A stretch of 64,000 bases of DNA. Source: Siphonodentalium dalli (lineage: Eukaryota > Mollusca > Scaphopoda > Gadilida > Siphonodentaliidae). The position numbers and the translations under genes were made by a program. The notes under the pieces were generated by a model, which was given only the letters and a program-made list of their open reading frames with translations, was not told the DNA's origin and made no database searches. The stretch covers positions 112,983,319 through 113,047,318 of the forward strand of contig CP136066.1 of assembly GCA_032622095.1 (NCBI GenBank), in the 5' to 3' direction. Positions 11,216 through 23,096 of this stretch are shown one piece after another. Numbering within the stretch: position 1 is the first letter of the stretch; the number at the start of each line of letters is the position of its first letter.

Positions 11216-12782
11216 CACGATTTTTGGGTTGTCGGGATGATAACTTGAGTAATGCCCAACATAACTTCCTGCTACTTTGTATGTGGTTCACATTTGTGAA
11301 GACGTCGGATAATTTGTTGATATTTAGGTTTGTGTGTTTCGTTTCACATTTGAGATACGGCAGGTCATGTTCGAAAATTGTCACGGCCCGATGAATTTTT
11401 GACGGAGTTTTGCCTATTTTTGGACATAGAAATAATAAATTTTTGGGTTGGACATAGAAATAATAAATTTTTGAGTTGCTCGGATGATAACTTAAACAAT
11501 ATTTGAATCAGGTAATGGTAATACCATAGCATCATAGTAGTCGATATATTTCTACTGCTACAATATATGGATAATGCTAATCACTTGTCCTCGTATGTCC
11601 ATTCTTGTTTACCCAGTATGAAATGGCATAACTCGAGAAAAATTGCTGCATTGAAGGCGGGAGGATATTGGCGGAAGCTTGAATTACCTTCTTTTTCTTT
11701 TTGCTCATCTTTGCTTTCTCGGAGATGCATGAATCATTCGTCTCTCTGTGCAGATGGCTACACGCTGTCTGTTGCAATATGACTTGCTGAATTAGCAACC
11801 TGTGTGTATTATTCCTATATTATATCGATAGCACTAACCACTTCCCTGTATCCGTTCTATTTTGAGCTATCGTCTGACTCAGGAAAACTGCTGCATTGTG
11901 ACAGGAACCACGTTTACAGCAGCTAGCGTCAATTACCCCAACAGTTTTCTGACCGTAGCTTTACACGGAGATGGAGTAATTATTTATTTAAATTTCGTTA
12001 CTTTTTTCTCTGACGATCTCTGTCCTCTGCTGGTTTACCCCCAATTATGCGATCGCCACACACAAGCACAACCAAATCCACTGATACATGCCTTACAAGC
12101 TAGAATGTTCACACGGATAAAATTCGCAAATGTCCAAGTCAAACAAGGGCCGCAACTCTGGTAAAATGAATGGACGAAACCCGTATTATGTGGGTGTTCT
12201 TTCCCTGTGATATCACCACACCAAAGGAAAACGGAATCCGATAATTAACACCTGTGTTACACGGTGATATGTTCGTATTGACGGACTGACTGAAGGAGTT
12301 CTTGACTATATGCCCCAAACGACCTTCCAATTGTGGCATAATAATTGGTGACGTCACAAAATCAGATTGTATAGGTAGGCCCACTGGTGTGAGACTCCCT
12401 GTGATAAGCCAAAAAAACTGTGGGCCTTATGGTCCCCGAAAATATTAGTCCAGGGAACGATAAAAATGAGCGCTGTCCGCACTTAAATTTGTCCGCCCGT
12501 CCAAACTGTTTGTTGTCTGGATGATAACTTGAAAAATATCTCTCATAATTTTATGAAACTTTGCATGTGGTCTCCATATCAGTCCCAGCCAAGTTCACAT
12601 TTGTGTCCGGCCAACAATTTCTGACGAAGTTATGCCCTTATTCGACTTACACTTTGTTGATTATTTTGTTGTGAGGATGATAACTCAAGTTAGGATATTC
12701 CGATAGCTTACACGATTGTCAACCCCATCCTCCATCGACGAAGCAACCCCAGCTGCAACGAATTCGTGCGCATATCAATGTT

Positions 12783-13147
12783 CAACATATCCTCGATGAA
12801 ATACGCACATAATCGACCTATAATGTGAAATAGGTGCATAAATGTGATTAATTGATTACGAAATAAGCAGATAATGGACTCTTACCCGTTATTTCGTCTT
12901 AAGGCGCGTGCCACATTGAAAACTCCCGTTAAAGAGCGTACACCTGAAAGGTCGTGTTGGCTTATTTGGGTCATTGTCCGCACATAATCTGCTTAGAATC
13001 GCCACATTATGAGTCGATAATGTGACTAAAATGTTCTCATTTTCAGTATATTATCGACTCAAAATGAAGTTATTCTAAGTAGATTATCTACCTAAAATGA
13101 GTTCTATTATTAGCAGATAATGCGCTGCTTTTCGGGAGAACAGGCTG
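12783..13147 (+). mobile_element. hAT-like MITE, copy 3 (in tandem unit 2)
   Basis: Paralogue of the copy at 8922 made by the tandem duplication. It has the same flanking CAATGTT and differs by a few substitutions and one inserted A. Confidence 0.75.
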
Positions 13148-14023
13148 CAATGTTAACAAACTGACATCATATATCAACACAGGTACCAGCTACTCTTTGA
13201 GCACATGAATGGTGCGATACAATCAATACGAGCGACTTTGCTCAAGGATCACAACTTGGCGCGATATTTGAACAGTGTACTATTATACAATTGCGTATAT
13301 GCATAATTGCACGTCGATAAATTCGATCAAGCCACTGTGTGAAACTCACATCAGACCAGCTGCGGGCTGCGAACTCCTATAGATGTGTTGACAGCGAAGA
13401 CGACAAGTCCGACATCAGAATGCGATGAGATTTGGTATGAATTTGATATTTGAGAATGTTTGATGAGTTACGACGCTTTTTCGATTTACTCGAGTAATTT
13501 TCAACAGAAATTATTGATATGTTGTTCATTACACACGAGAAGACACATACCTATATGGTCCGATGATCTTTGAAAGAGTTGTGCCCCGTAATCGACTAGG
13601 AAATAGCCCCGATTTGGCCTGGGTAGATTATGCCTACCGCCCCACTGCGAGGGGTAAGAATCCCCTAAGTGGCACACTGTTTGTCGTGGGTGCACCATGT
13701 AAGGTGTGTTGTAGGAATTCTGGAGGTACTAGGCCGGCCGTATCACGCGAGGCATCGAACTGTGGATACGGCTTAGCTCATGGTCCCCTTTGGTCATATG
13801 TCTCTTCAAGACGGGTGATTGAGTTACCCGGCTAGCCACGCCTTTCCAGTGTTTCAGATTATATTTCTGCCATCTGTTGTATTTTGCGTCTGGTGTCTAG
13901 TTGTGTGTTCTCTTTTTCATAATATACATATATTGCACAGGCACCAGTGTTGATTATTTCTCACAGAACATTGAACAGAACATTTGAGAACTCGCTACAT
14001 AGCTGATTCATCTGAGTCAGATA

Positions 14024-14436
14024 TTGGCAGAGTTGACAGTTGAGTTACAGGCGTTTGCAGATTTTCAAAGACAGTTAATACATTACTGTCAGGGATATCG
14101 TCACGATCAGGAACATTGCAAAAGCAAAGCATCCACATGTGCACGCTGTTCTGATTCTGGACATGACCATAATGATTGCAAAAAAAACAGATCAAATGTT
14201 CATGTGCTGCAATGGATCGTTCGCGTCTCATATGGCACTATGAATTCAAAATTCAACGGTGTATGGTTGAGAAACATCTATCCTATTTCGATGCAAGGGA
14301 AATAGTTTGTGATCGACCATCAATTAAAAAAATCACATACTGTTTCTACAGTCAGACCAACATCATTCGTATATCGCAAGCAACCAAAATTTACCAGACT
14401 GAGTATTCCGATGTTGCAACAGTTCTTCCAAAATAA
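14024..14436 (+). pseudogene. Gag-like CCHC zinc-knuckle protein remnant (unit 2)
   Basis: I see no difference from the unit 1 copy over the knuckle region. The second knuckle CARCSDSGHDHNDC is intact, and the same eight-A tract splits the frame before the third knuckle. The surrounding gag-bearing repeat spans about 13615-15075. Confidence 0.65.
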
Positions 14437-16668
14437 ATACCACTAAAGTTGAATCAGTTACTAGAACACACCTTATTCATGATGATCATGTTGTTTAAAA
14501 AAAAAATGACGAAATCACTCAGAAAGAGATGTTCTTAAACTTTCAAAGTTTGACCAGATGCTGGAGGAGAAACGGTTAACTCATACAGATAAAACACTGA
14601 AGCAGTATTTGTGGATTGAAGCTGTCGTTTGGGTGATAGATGACATTGTGTCCCCCCCCCACCCGACCATCAGCCTGACACGCTTTGATAAAGGTTCATG
14701 TGCGATTAATCAGATATTATAAAAAGCTTGTCAGTGCAAAATCTGATGTTAGAAACTACTTTACATATTTCGATGTGCAGCTGCGGTAATTTAATGTTAT
14801 TTATTTGCTATTATTTATGTATTCTTGTCCTAAGTTTATGCATTTTATATTATGCTAGCACACAAGTCAGCTCTTGAATTTATATTCCTGATTACAATCG
14901 GGAACATTTCTCTTGTGTGCTTTTATTTGTACATAACGCATTGTCTAAACTAATCCACTGTGTGATTTATCTACACAGTTGCTACGATCTTTCTTATACC
15001 TGATTATGTGCTTGGTCGTGATATGGCATGGCTGCTAAAACGACGTTAAACCCTCAATCAACCAATCGTCTTAGAAATCACGATTTTTGGGTTGTCGGGA
15101 TAATAACTTGAGTAATGCCCAACATAACTTCCTGCTACTTTGTATGTGGTTCACATTTGTGAAGACGTCGGATGATAACTTGAACAACAAATCAACATAA
15201 TTTGTTGATATTTAGGTTTGTGTGTTTCGTTTCACATTTGAGATACGGCAGGTCATGTTCGAAAATTGTCACGGCCCGATGAATTTTTGACGGAGTTTTG
15301 CCTATTTTTGGACATAGAAATAATAAATTTTTGGGTTGGACATAGAAATAATAAAATTTTGAGTTGCTCGGATGATAACTTAAACAATATTTGAATCAGG
15401 TAATGGTAATACCATAGCATCATAGTAGTCGATATATTTCTACTGCTACAATATATGGATAATGCTAATCACTTGTCCTCGTATGTCCATTCTTGTTTAC
15501 CCAGTATGAAATGGCATAACTCGAGAAAAATTGCTACATTGAAGGCGGGAGGATATTGGCGGAAGCTTGAATTACCTTCTTTTTCTTTTTGCTCATCTTT
15601 GCTTTCTCGGAGATGCATGAATCATTCGTCTCTCTCTGCAGATGGCTACACGCTGTCTGTTGCAATATGACTTGCTGAATTAGCAACCTGTGCGTATTAT
15701 TCCTATATTATATCGATAGCACTAAACACTTCCCTGTATCCGTTCTATTTTGAGCTATTGTTTGACTCAGGAAAACTGCTGCATTGTGACAGGAACCACT
15801 TTTACAGCAGCTAGCGTCAATTACCCCAACAGTTTTCTGACCTTAGCTTTACACGGAGATGGAGTAATTATTTATTTAAATTTCGTTACTTTTTTCTCTG
15901 ACGATCTCTGTCCTCTGCTGGTTACCCCCAATTATGCGATCGCCACACACAAGCACAACCAAATCCACTGATACATGCCTTACAAGCTAGAATGTTCACA
16001 CGGATAAAATTCGCAAATGTCCAAGTCAAACAAGGGCCGCAACTCTGGTAAAATGAATGGACGAAACCCGTATTATGTGGGTGTTCTTTCCCTGTGATAT
16101 CACCACACCAAAGGAAAACGGAATCCGATAATTAACACCTGGTTACACGGTGATATGTTCGTATTGACGGACTGACTGAAGGAGTTCTTGACTATATGCC
16201 CCAAACGACCTTCCAATTGGGGCATAATAATTGGTGACGTCACAAAATCAGATTGTATAGGTAGGCCCACTGGTGTGAGACTCCCTGTGATAGGCCTAAA
16301 AAACTGTGGGCCTTATGGTCCCCGAAAATATTAGTCCAGGGAACGATAAAAATGAGCGCTGTCCGCACTTAAATTTGTCCGCCCGTCCAAACTGTTTGTT
16401 GTCTGGATGATAACTTGAAAAATATCTCTCATAATTTTATGAAACTTTGCATGTGGTCTCCATATCAGTCCCAGCCAAGTTCACATTTGTGTCCGGCCAA
16501 CAATTTCTGACGAAGTTATGCCCTTATTCGACTTACACTTTGTTGATTATTTTGTTGTGAGGATGATAACTCAAGTTAGGATATTCCGATAGCTTACACG
16601 ATTGTCAACACCATCCTCCATCGACGAAGCAACCCCAGCTGCAACGAATTCGTGCGCATATCAATGTT

Positions 16669-17031
16669 CAACATATCCTCGATGAAATACGCACATAATC
16701 GACCTATAATGTGAAATAGGTGCATAATGTGATTATTTGATTACGAAATAAGCAGATAATGGACTCTTACCCGTTATTTCGTCTTAAGGCGCGTGCCACA
16801 TTGAAAACTCCCGTTAAAGAGCGTACACCAGAAAGGTCGTGTTGGCTTATTTGTGTCATTGTCCGCACATAATCTGCTTAGAATCGCCACATTATGAGTC
16901 GATAATGTGACTAAAATGTTATAATTTTCAGTACATTATCGACTCAAAATGACGCGATTCTAAGTAGATTTCTACCTAAAATGAGTTCTATTATTAGCAC
17001 ATAATGCGCTGCTTTTCGGGAGAACAGGCTG
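16669..17031 (+). mobile_element. hAT-like MITE, copy 4 (in tandem unit 3)
   Basis: Third paralogue of the same insertion, with the same CAATGTT flanks and a few small deletions. Confidence 0.75.
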
Positions 17032-17888
17032 CAATGTTAACAAACTGACAACATATATCAACACAGGTACCAGGTACTCTTTGAGCACATGAATGGTGCG
17101 ATGCAATCAATACGAGCGACTTTGCTCAAGGATCACAACTTGGCGCGATATTTGAACAGTGTACTACTATACAATTGCGTATATGCATAATTGCACGACG
17201 ATAAATTCGATCAAGCCACTGTGTGAAACTCACATCAGACCAGCTGCGGGCTGCGAACTCCTATAGATGTGTTGACAGCGAAGACGACAAGTCCGACATC
17301 AGAATGCCATGAGATTTGGTATGAATTTGATATTTGAGAATGTTTGATGAGTTACGACGCTTTTTCGATTTACTCGAGTAATTTTCAACAGAAATTATTG
17401 ATATGTTGTACATTACACACGAGAAGACACATACCTATTTGGTCCGATGATCTTTGAAAGAGTTGTGCCCCGTAATCGACTTAGAAATAGCCCCGATTTG
17501 GCCCGGGGTAGATTATGACTACCGCCCCACTGCGAGGGGTAAGAATCCCTAAGTGGCACACTGTTTGCCGTGGGTGCACCCTGTAAGGTGTGTTGTAGGT
17601 ATTCTGGAGGTACTAGGCCGGCCGTATCACGCGAGGCATCGAACTGTGGATACGGCTTAGCTCATGGTCCCCTTTGGTCCTATGTCTAGCCACGCCTCTC
17701 CAGTGTTTCAGATTATATTTCTGCCATCTGTTGTATTTTGCGTCTGGTGTCTAGTTGTGTGTTCTCTCTTTCATATATATTTCATAATATAGATATATTG
17801 CACAGGCACTAGTGTTGATTATTTCTCACAGGACATTGAACAGAACATTTGAGAACTCGCTACATAGCTGATTGATCTGAGTCAGATA

Positions 17889-18317
17889 TTGGCTGAGTTG
17901 ACAGTTGAGTTACAGGCGTTTGCAGATTTTCAAAGACAGTTAATACATTACTGTCAGGGATATCGTCACAATCAGGAACATTGCAAAAGCAAAGCATCCA
18001 TAAGTGCACGCTGTTCTGATTCTGGACATGACCATAATGATTGCAAAAAAAAAAACCAGATCAAATGTTCATGCGCTGCAATGGATCGTTCGCGTCTCAT
18101 ATGGCACTATGAATTCAAAATTCAACGGTGTATGGTTGAGAAACATCTATCCTATTTCGATGCAAGGGAAATAGTTTGTGATCGACCATCAATTCAAAAA
18201 ATCACAGACTGTTTCTACAGTCAGACCAACATCATTCGTATATCGCAAGCAACCAAAATTGACCAGACTGAGTATTCCGATGTTGCAACAGTTCTTCCAA
18301 AAAATAAATACCACTAA
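17889..18317 (+). pseudogene. Gag-like CCHC zinc-knuckle protein remnant (unit 3), longest frame
   Basis: Here the A-tract is eleven A's followed by CC instead of eight followed by C. This joins all three knuckle regions into one 142-codon frame that runs through KCSCAAMDRSR, FKIQRCMVEKHLSYFDAR and on to VATVLPKNKYH. However, the first Cys of knuckle 2 has changed: T-C-A-R-C in units 1 and 2 reads I-S-A-R-C here. So the copy with the open frame has lost a zinc ligand and the copies with the ligand have lost the frame. It starts at a TTG, not an ATG. It is almost certainly non-functional. Confidence 0.65.
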
Positions 18318-19060
18318 AGTTGAATCAGTTACTAGAACACACCTTATTCATGATGATCATGTTGTTTAAAAAAAAAATGCCGAAATCACACAGAAAGAGA
18401 TGTTCTTAAACTTTCAAAGTTTGACCAGATGCTGGAGGAGAAACGGTTAACTCATAAAGATTAAACACTGAAGCAGTATTTGTGGATTGAAGCTGTCGTT
18501 TGGGTGATAGATGACAGTGTGTCCCCCCACCCGACCATCAGCCTGACGCTTTGATAAAGGTTCATGTGCGATTAATCAGATATTATAAAGAGCTTGTCAG
18601 TGCAAAATCTGATGTTAGAAATTACTTTACATATTTCGATGTGCAGCTGCGGTAATTTATTGTTATGTATTTGCTATTAGTTATGTATTCTTGTCCTAAG
18701 TTTATGCATGTTATATTATGCTAACACACAAGTCAGCTCTTGAATTTATATTCCTGATTACAATCGGGAACATTTTTCTTGTGTGCTTTTATTACGCCAC
18801 ATGTGGTGTATCTAGTTTCTTTATTTTCTGGAATTATCACCAAGATTTCTCCACTCGATTCTCTTAAACTGCACCCGTATCGGTCAAATTCTTTTGATAA
18901 TTCTATCTAAATACATCTTAGCTACTATTCGGATCTGCTGTCCCGGTCGAAAAGGGTTTAGTTTGACCAAAATGGCAATTGACAAAAGCCTGTTTATAAA
19001 ATGCGTTTACTCGATGACCCGTCCACGGTCCACGCTGTAGTGTAAATTCATTATCGAAAA

Positions 19061-19395
19061 CAAATTCAATTTCTTCCATCTAAAACATAATTACGCGCTG
19101 AACTCTGTCATTTTAAGAATATATAAGTATTACACACATACACACCAAATTTGAGCTCAAAATTTAGAAAAATGACAGTTTTATAGACATAAATCGATTT
19201 TAATGGGAAATCCAGTGTTATTCTACTGTTAAATTTTGTCATAAAAAAAAATCAATTCTTCGATCTAAAAAATAATTACGTGCTGTACCCTGTCATTTTA
19301 GGAATATATAAGTATCCCACTCACACACACCAAGTGTGAGCTAAAAAATTTTGAAAAATAAGAGATTTATCGACATAAATCGATTTGTAAATGGC
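19061..19395. repeat. Tandem duplication inside the Helentron-like element
   Basis: Two ~147 bp copies, about 19061-19207 and 19249-19395, share AATTACG.GCTG.AC.CTGTCATTTTA, GAATATATAAGTAT and GACATAAATCGATTT. Identity is roughly 80 percent by eye. Confidence 0.75.
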
Positions 19396-19510
19396 AGATG
19401 CCAATTGCCTTGTTAAATAAATTTTAGGGCCGTGCAAATGTTTTCTGAGCTGTTCCATATTGGGCACTAGAGTCCATATTTGACCATTATATCTGATAAT
19501 TGTGCGACAG

Positions 19511-20190
19511 TACAGTCGTGTTACTTTATACGTCAACATTGGTCATTATCACCCGACAAATTTATTTCGGCCTATCGTATCAACCCCTATTTTCTCCCGC
19601 GTAGCCTGACTAAGTGTCAACATTGGTCTTTATCGCTCCACTAATTTGTATCGTTTCATCGGTATGAATTCCATATCCAATTATCCACATATCACCAACC
19701 CAACCTCTAATCCCGGTCCAATTTATTAAATTTTGTCATCGCTATAGTCACGTTACTTAATATTTTATCGCGTGATACTTGTACTTATATGTCTATGGTA
19801 TTACTATAGTATACCGTATACGTATATCAATTGCTATTCCTTTCTATATAATCCTGGTGCCATCTATAGAGATAGAGATAATTTCATACCCCCCCCCATT
19901 TTATGTCATTGCTGCTTTAGTACAGTCGCGATACATTACATGGCAACATCGCTCCACTAATTTATGTCAGTTCATCGGTACAAACCCCTTTTTCTCTGAG
20001 TCCATATAACGTACCAACCCAACATCTTATAGAAGTCCATAAATGACTATTCTGGCACTATATAGAGTTGACTAAGATTCTGACACCCCCTATTTTATAG
20101 CCTTGTTGCAATGTTCAGTAGAGTTGAGATGCATAATATGTCAACATTGGTCATTATCGCTCTATAAATTTATATCGGTTCAACACTTAG
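19511..20190. repeat. Four degenerate copies of a ~70 bp motif
   Basis: GTCAACATTGGTCATTATCG-like sequence followed by CTCCACTAATTTATATCGG and TTCATCGGTA recurs near 19530, 19616, 19945 and 20138, often preceded by a TAGTACAGTCG-like stretch. Spacing is irregular. Confidence 0.6.
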
Positions 20191-20493
20191 TTCCCTGTAT
20201 CGCCCACCCCTCCCTGAATTTATTTTTTCATTTGTATTATAGTCTCGTTACGTACACATTTTATCTCTTGTAACTTTTGCTTCAATGCGTCGAGTTCCGC
20301 TGCAGAGAATACAAAACTGACAACATTTTGAAATGTTAGCAGGCTTCAAACTCATCTTATCCAAGAAAAACTCTGGTTACATAAGAAATTTGTGTATAAG
20401 GTGTACGCGCATTTGTTGCGTTAAAAAACAAAGGTCCCAAGTCAAGGTCCAAATCCCCAACACACTGTTGTGAGGTTTAACTCCATCTACATA

Positions 20494-21143
20494 CAGTAAT
20501 GTCCAAAGTAATTGATAACTTAACCACAGCAAAATTGTGTGTATTTTTTCATGATTCTAAATCCTGAAAAATTACCCATAATTATGCTGTGGTTAAAGGG
20601 TCAATTACTTTGGGCATTACTGTAACCAATATAAGGATTTGAGGTTTAATGATAACTCAATCATCATACAGTAATGTTCAAAGCAATTGACCACTTAACC
20701 ACAGCAGAATAATGGGTAATTTGAGGATTGTAAATGCTGAAAAAATACATAATTCTGCTGTGGTTAAGTGGTCAATTACTTTGGGCATTACTGTAACCAA
20801 TATAAGGATTTGAGGTTTAATGATAACTCAATCCTCATACAGTAATGTTCAAAGTAATTGACCACTTAAGCACAGAAGAATAATGGGTAATTTATCATGA
20901 TTTTGAATGCTGAAAAAATACCCACAATTCTGCCGTGGTTAAGTGGTCAATTACTTTGGGCATTACTGTAACCAATATAAGGATTTGAGGTTTAATGATA
21001 ACTCAATCCTCATACAGTAATGTTCAAAGTAATTGACCACTTAACCAGAGCATAATTATTTGTAATTTTTCAGGATTTTAATTCCTGAAAAATTACCAAT
21101 AAGTCTGATGTGGTTAAGTGGTCAATTACTTTGGGCATTACTG
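20494..21143. repeat. Array of four ~130 bp hairpins, period 171-175 bp
   Basis: Palindromes at 20494-20622, 20669-20793, 20840-20968 and 21015-21143 each begin CAGTAATGT.CAAAGTAATTG and end in the reverse complement CAATTACTTTGGGCATTACTG. The inner parts (ACCACTTAACCACAGCA..AAT against ATT.TGCTGTGGTTAAGTGG) also pair, leaving a short T-rich loop. They are joined by a conserved 42-47 bp linker (TAACCAATATAAGGATTTGAGG...). The stems differ between units but mostly keep pairing. Confidence 0.9.
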
Positions 21144-21575
21144 TAACCAATATAAGGATGTGAGGTTTAATGAGAACTCCATCCACATAACTAATAAATA
21201 TGTGTGAAAATTAAAACAAAACAAAATAAATTCGATGATGGCGCCATGTCCAATATGGACTGCCTAATTCTGCTCCAAAACATGTATATTGAATATATGG
21301 ATGTTTATTGGGGGAAACCGATTATTTCAATGATATTTTCATTAACTGGGATCCAAAACCCGACTTATGGGAGCGTGCGACTGTATCTTAAGCATATGTG
21401 CATATTTAATAAGCCAACAATTGGAATCCCAACAGAGAAGATTGGCGTGGGTCCCTTGTGCGATCTGTCCATCGAAAACTATTTAGACATCTCAAGACAC
21501 GTAAGACCCAATAACTTAATATACAGAATAGATACATATATTGCCTGAGTGACTAATATTTATATTTGTTACAAT

Positions 21576-21800
21576 GAGGTCAAATAGTTGCGAAGCCAGC
21601 ACCACAATGCTTTCCCTCCATAGTAAATCTTAAAACAACTTCTAAAGAATTATTAATTTACCTTATATTTGGTATGGAGCATCCTTGGTTTACTGGAGTT
21701 CAGATTTGTTAACATCACGTCACCAAGTTAATTACTTGCGAAGCCACAGCCATAACTATTTCCCTCCATAGTAATTCTCAAAACAACTTCTTAAGAACAA
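21576..21800. repeat. Direct duplication of ~85 bp
   Basis: GTTGCGAAGCCA.C.CCA.AA, TTTCCCTCCATAGTAA and AAAACAACTTCT.AAGAA recur at about 21576-21660 and 21716-21800 inside the Helentron-like element. Confidence 0.75.
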
Positions 21801-22176
21801 TTGACCAGGTCAGTCGCACAATTATTGGAAGAGCCACGGTCAAACATTTTTAAAAAACCAAATGTTACATTTAAATTATTGCTTTATTTAAGCAAAAAAA
21901 AAATTTAAATGAGAAAATTAACTTTTACTACTTGCTAAATTTTATCTTTTAATTATTTCATTTAAATTTTAGTATTTACAGTATACTAAGTCCAAGTCTT
22001 TATAATCTGTTGAGTGACCCCACAGTCGTTTACTTGCTTTGTTAGTAATAATTTGAAGGATTACTTGTTTAAACGCAATTGTTATCAAAATATTTTATGT
22101 ATTTTTTATAATTTCTATTTATATGTAATACTATAATCTTGGTGGCGTTACCATTTCTGACTATGGTTTTCTTGTC

Positions 22177-23096
22177 TGTACATAACGCATTGTCTAAACT
22201 AATCCACTGTGTGATTGATCTACAAAGTTGCTTCGCTACGATCTTTATTATACCTGATTATGTGCTTGGTCGTGATATGGCATGGCTGCTAAAACGACGT
22301 TAAACCCTCAATCAACCAATCGTCTTATAAATCACGATTTTTGGGTTGTCGGGATGATAACTTGAGTAATGCCCAACATAACTTCCTGCTACTTTGTATG
22401 TGGTTCACATTTGTGAAGACGTCGGATGATAACTTGAACAATAAATCAACATAATTTGTTGATATTTAGGTTTGTGTGTTTTGTTTCACATTTGAGATAC
22501 GGCAGGTCATGTTCGAAAATTGTCACGGCCCGATGAATTTTGGCCTATTTTTGGACATAGAAATAATAAATTTTTGGGTTGGACATAGAAATAATAAATT
22601 TTTGGGTTGCTCACAATATATGGATAATGCTAATCACTTGTCCTTGTATGTCCATCGTCGTCCATTCTTGTTTACCCAGTATGAAATGGCATAACTCGAG
22701 AAAAATTGCTGCATTGAAGGCGGGAGGATATTGGCGGAAGCTTGAATTACCTTATTTTTTCTTTTTGCTCATCTTTGCTTTCTCGGAGATGCATGAATCA
22801 TTCGTCTCTCTCTGCAGATGGCTACACGCTGTCTGTTGCAATATGACTTGCTGAATTAGCAACCTGTGTGTATTATTCCTATTTTATATCGATAGCACTA
22901 AACACTTCCCTGTATCCGTTCTATTTTGAGCTATTGTCTGACTCAGGAAAACTGCTGCATTATGACAGGAACCACTTTTACAGAAGCTAGCGTCAATTAC
23001 CCCAACTGTTTTCTGACCTCAGCTTTACACGCAGATGGAGTAATTATTTATTTCAATTTCGTTACTTTTTTCTCTGACGATCTCTGTCCTCTGGTG
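22177..23096 (+). repeat. Tandem unit copy 3, right part
   Basis: Resumes with TGTACATAACGCATTGTC, matching 11066 onward in copy 1, and ends at CTCTGGTGG where the next unit would start. The following TTATTGTTTTGATCAG is presumably the original right flank of the duplicated region. Confidence 0.9.

Larger units (their letters stand above)
8169..12033 (+). repeat. 3.87 kb tandem unit, copy 1
   Basis: First of three head-to-tail copies. All begin at TTACCCCCAATTATGCGATC. Contents in order: a unique-looking segment (8169-8640); a fragment of a GGATGATAACTT-type repeat (8650-8850); the MITE at 8922-9285; about 430 bp of unassigned sequence; the gag-bearing repeat (about 9755-11215); and a second GGATGATAACTT segment with a short AAATAATAAATTTTTG duplication (about 11410-11490). 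This copy lacks about 26 bp near 11310 that copies 2 and 3 keep. Sequence identity between copies is very high by eye, with scattered substitutions and small indels. Confidence 0.95.
12034..15921 (+). repeat. 3.89 kb tandem unit, copy 2
   Basis: Second copy of the unit, same order of contents. The junction with copy 1 reads CTCTGCTGG|TTTACCCCC, and the junction with copy 3 has one T fewer. It retains GGATGATAACTTGAACAACAAATC near 15170-15195, which copy 1 has lost. It carries an extra base run in the C-tract at about 14652. Confidence 0.95.
15922..18793 (+). repeat. Tandem unit copy 3, left part
   Basis: Third copy, interrupted after CTTTTATT at 18793 by the Helentron-like insertion. It continues at 22177. 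It lacks the segment CTTCAAGACGGGTGATT (near 17688) that copies 1 and 2 have, and shows slightly more substitutions. Confidence 0.95.
18794..22176 (+). mobile_element. Helitron2/Helentron-like non-autonomous element, 3.38 kb
   Basis: Tandem copies 1 and 2 read TTTTATT|TGTACAT at the matching point. Copy 3 has 3383 bp inserted exactly between those two T's with no target duplication. The element starts ACGCCACATGTGGTG. Near its 3' end it has the partial inverted counterpart GGTGGCGTTA, followed by a short hairpin ACCAT-TTCTGACT-ATGGT, then TTTTCTTGTC. Insertion between T and T, asymmetrical terminal inverted repeats and a 3' hairpin are the published hallmarks of Helitron2/Helentron elements. 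No Rep/helicase is encoded. The same two ends recur at 56054-58223. Inside are several unrelated tandem arrays. The 114-codon open frame at 21204-21548 has no recognisable homology. Confidence 0.7.

Noticed and set aside
20494-21143. CRISPR-like array
   Set aside because: Regular spacing suggested it, but the conserved parts are 130 bp palindromes with conserved linkers in an animal genome and there are no unique spacers.
21204-21548. 114-codon frame inside the Helentron-like element
   Set aside because: No homology recognised, no Rep or helicase motif, and flanked by satellites. Left as chance.
8169-23096. Pure assembly artefact as explanation of the triple repeat
   Set aside because: Copies carry private indels and substitutions, and only one holds the 3.38 kb insertion. 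Still, long reads should confirm copy number.
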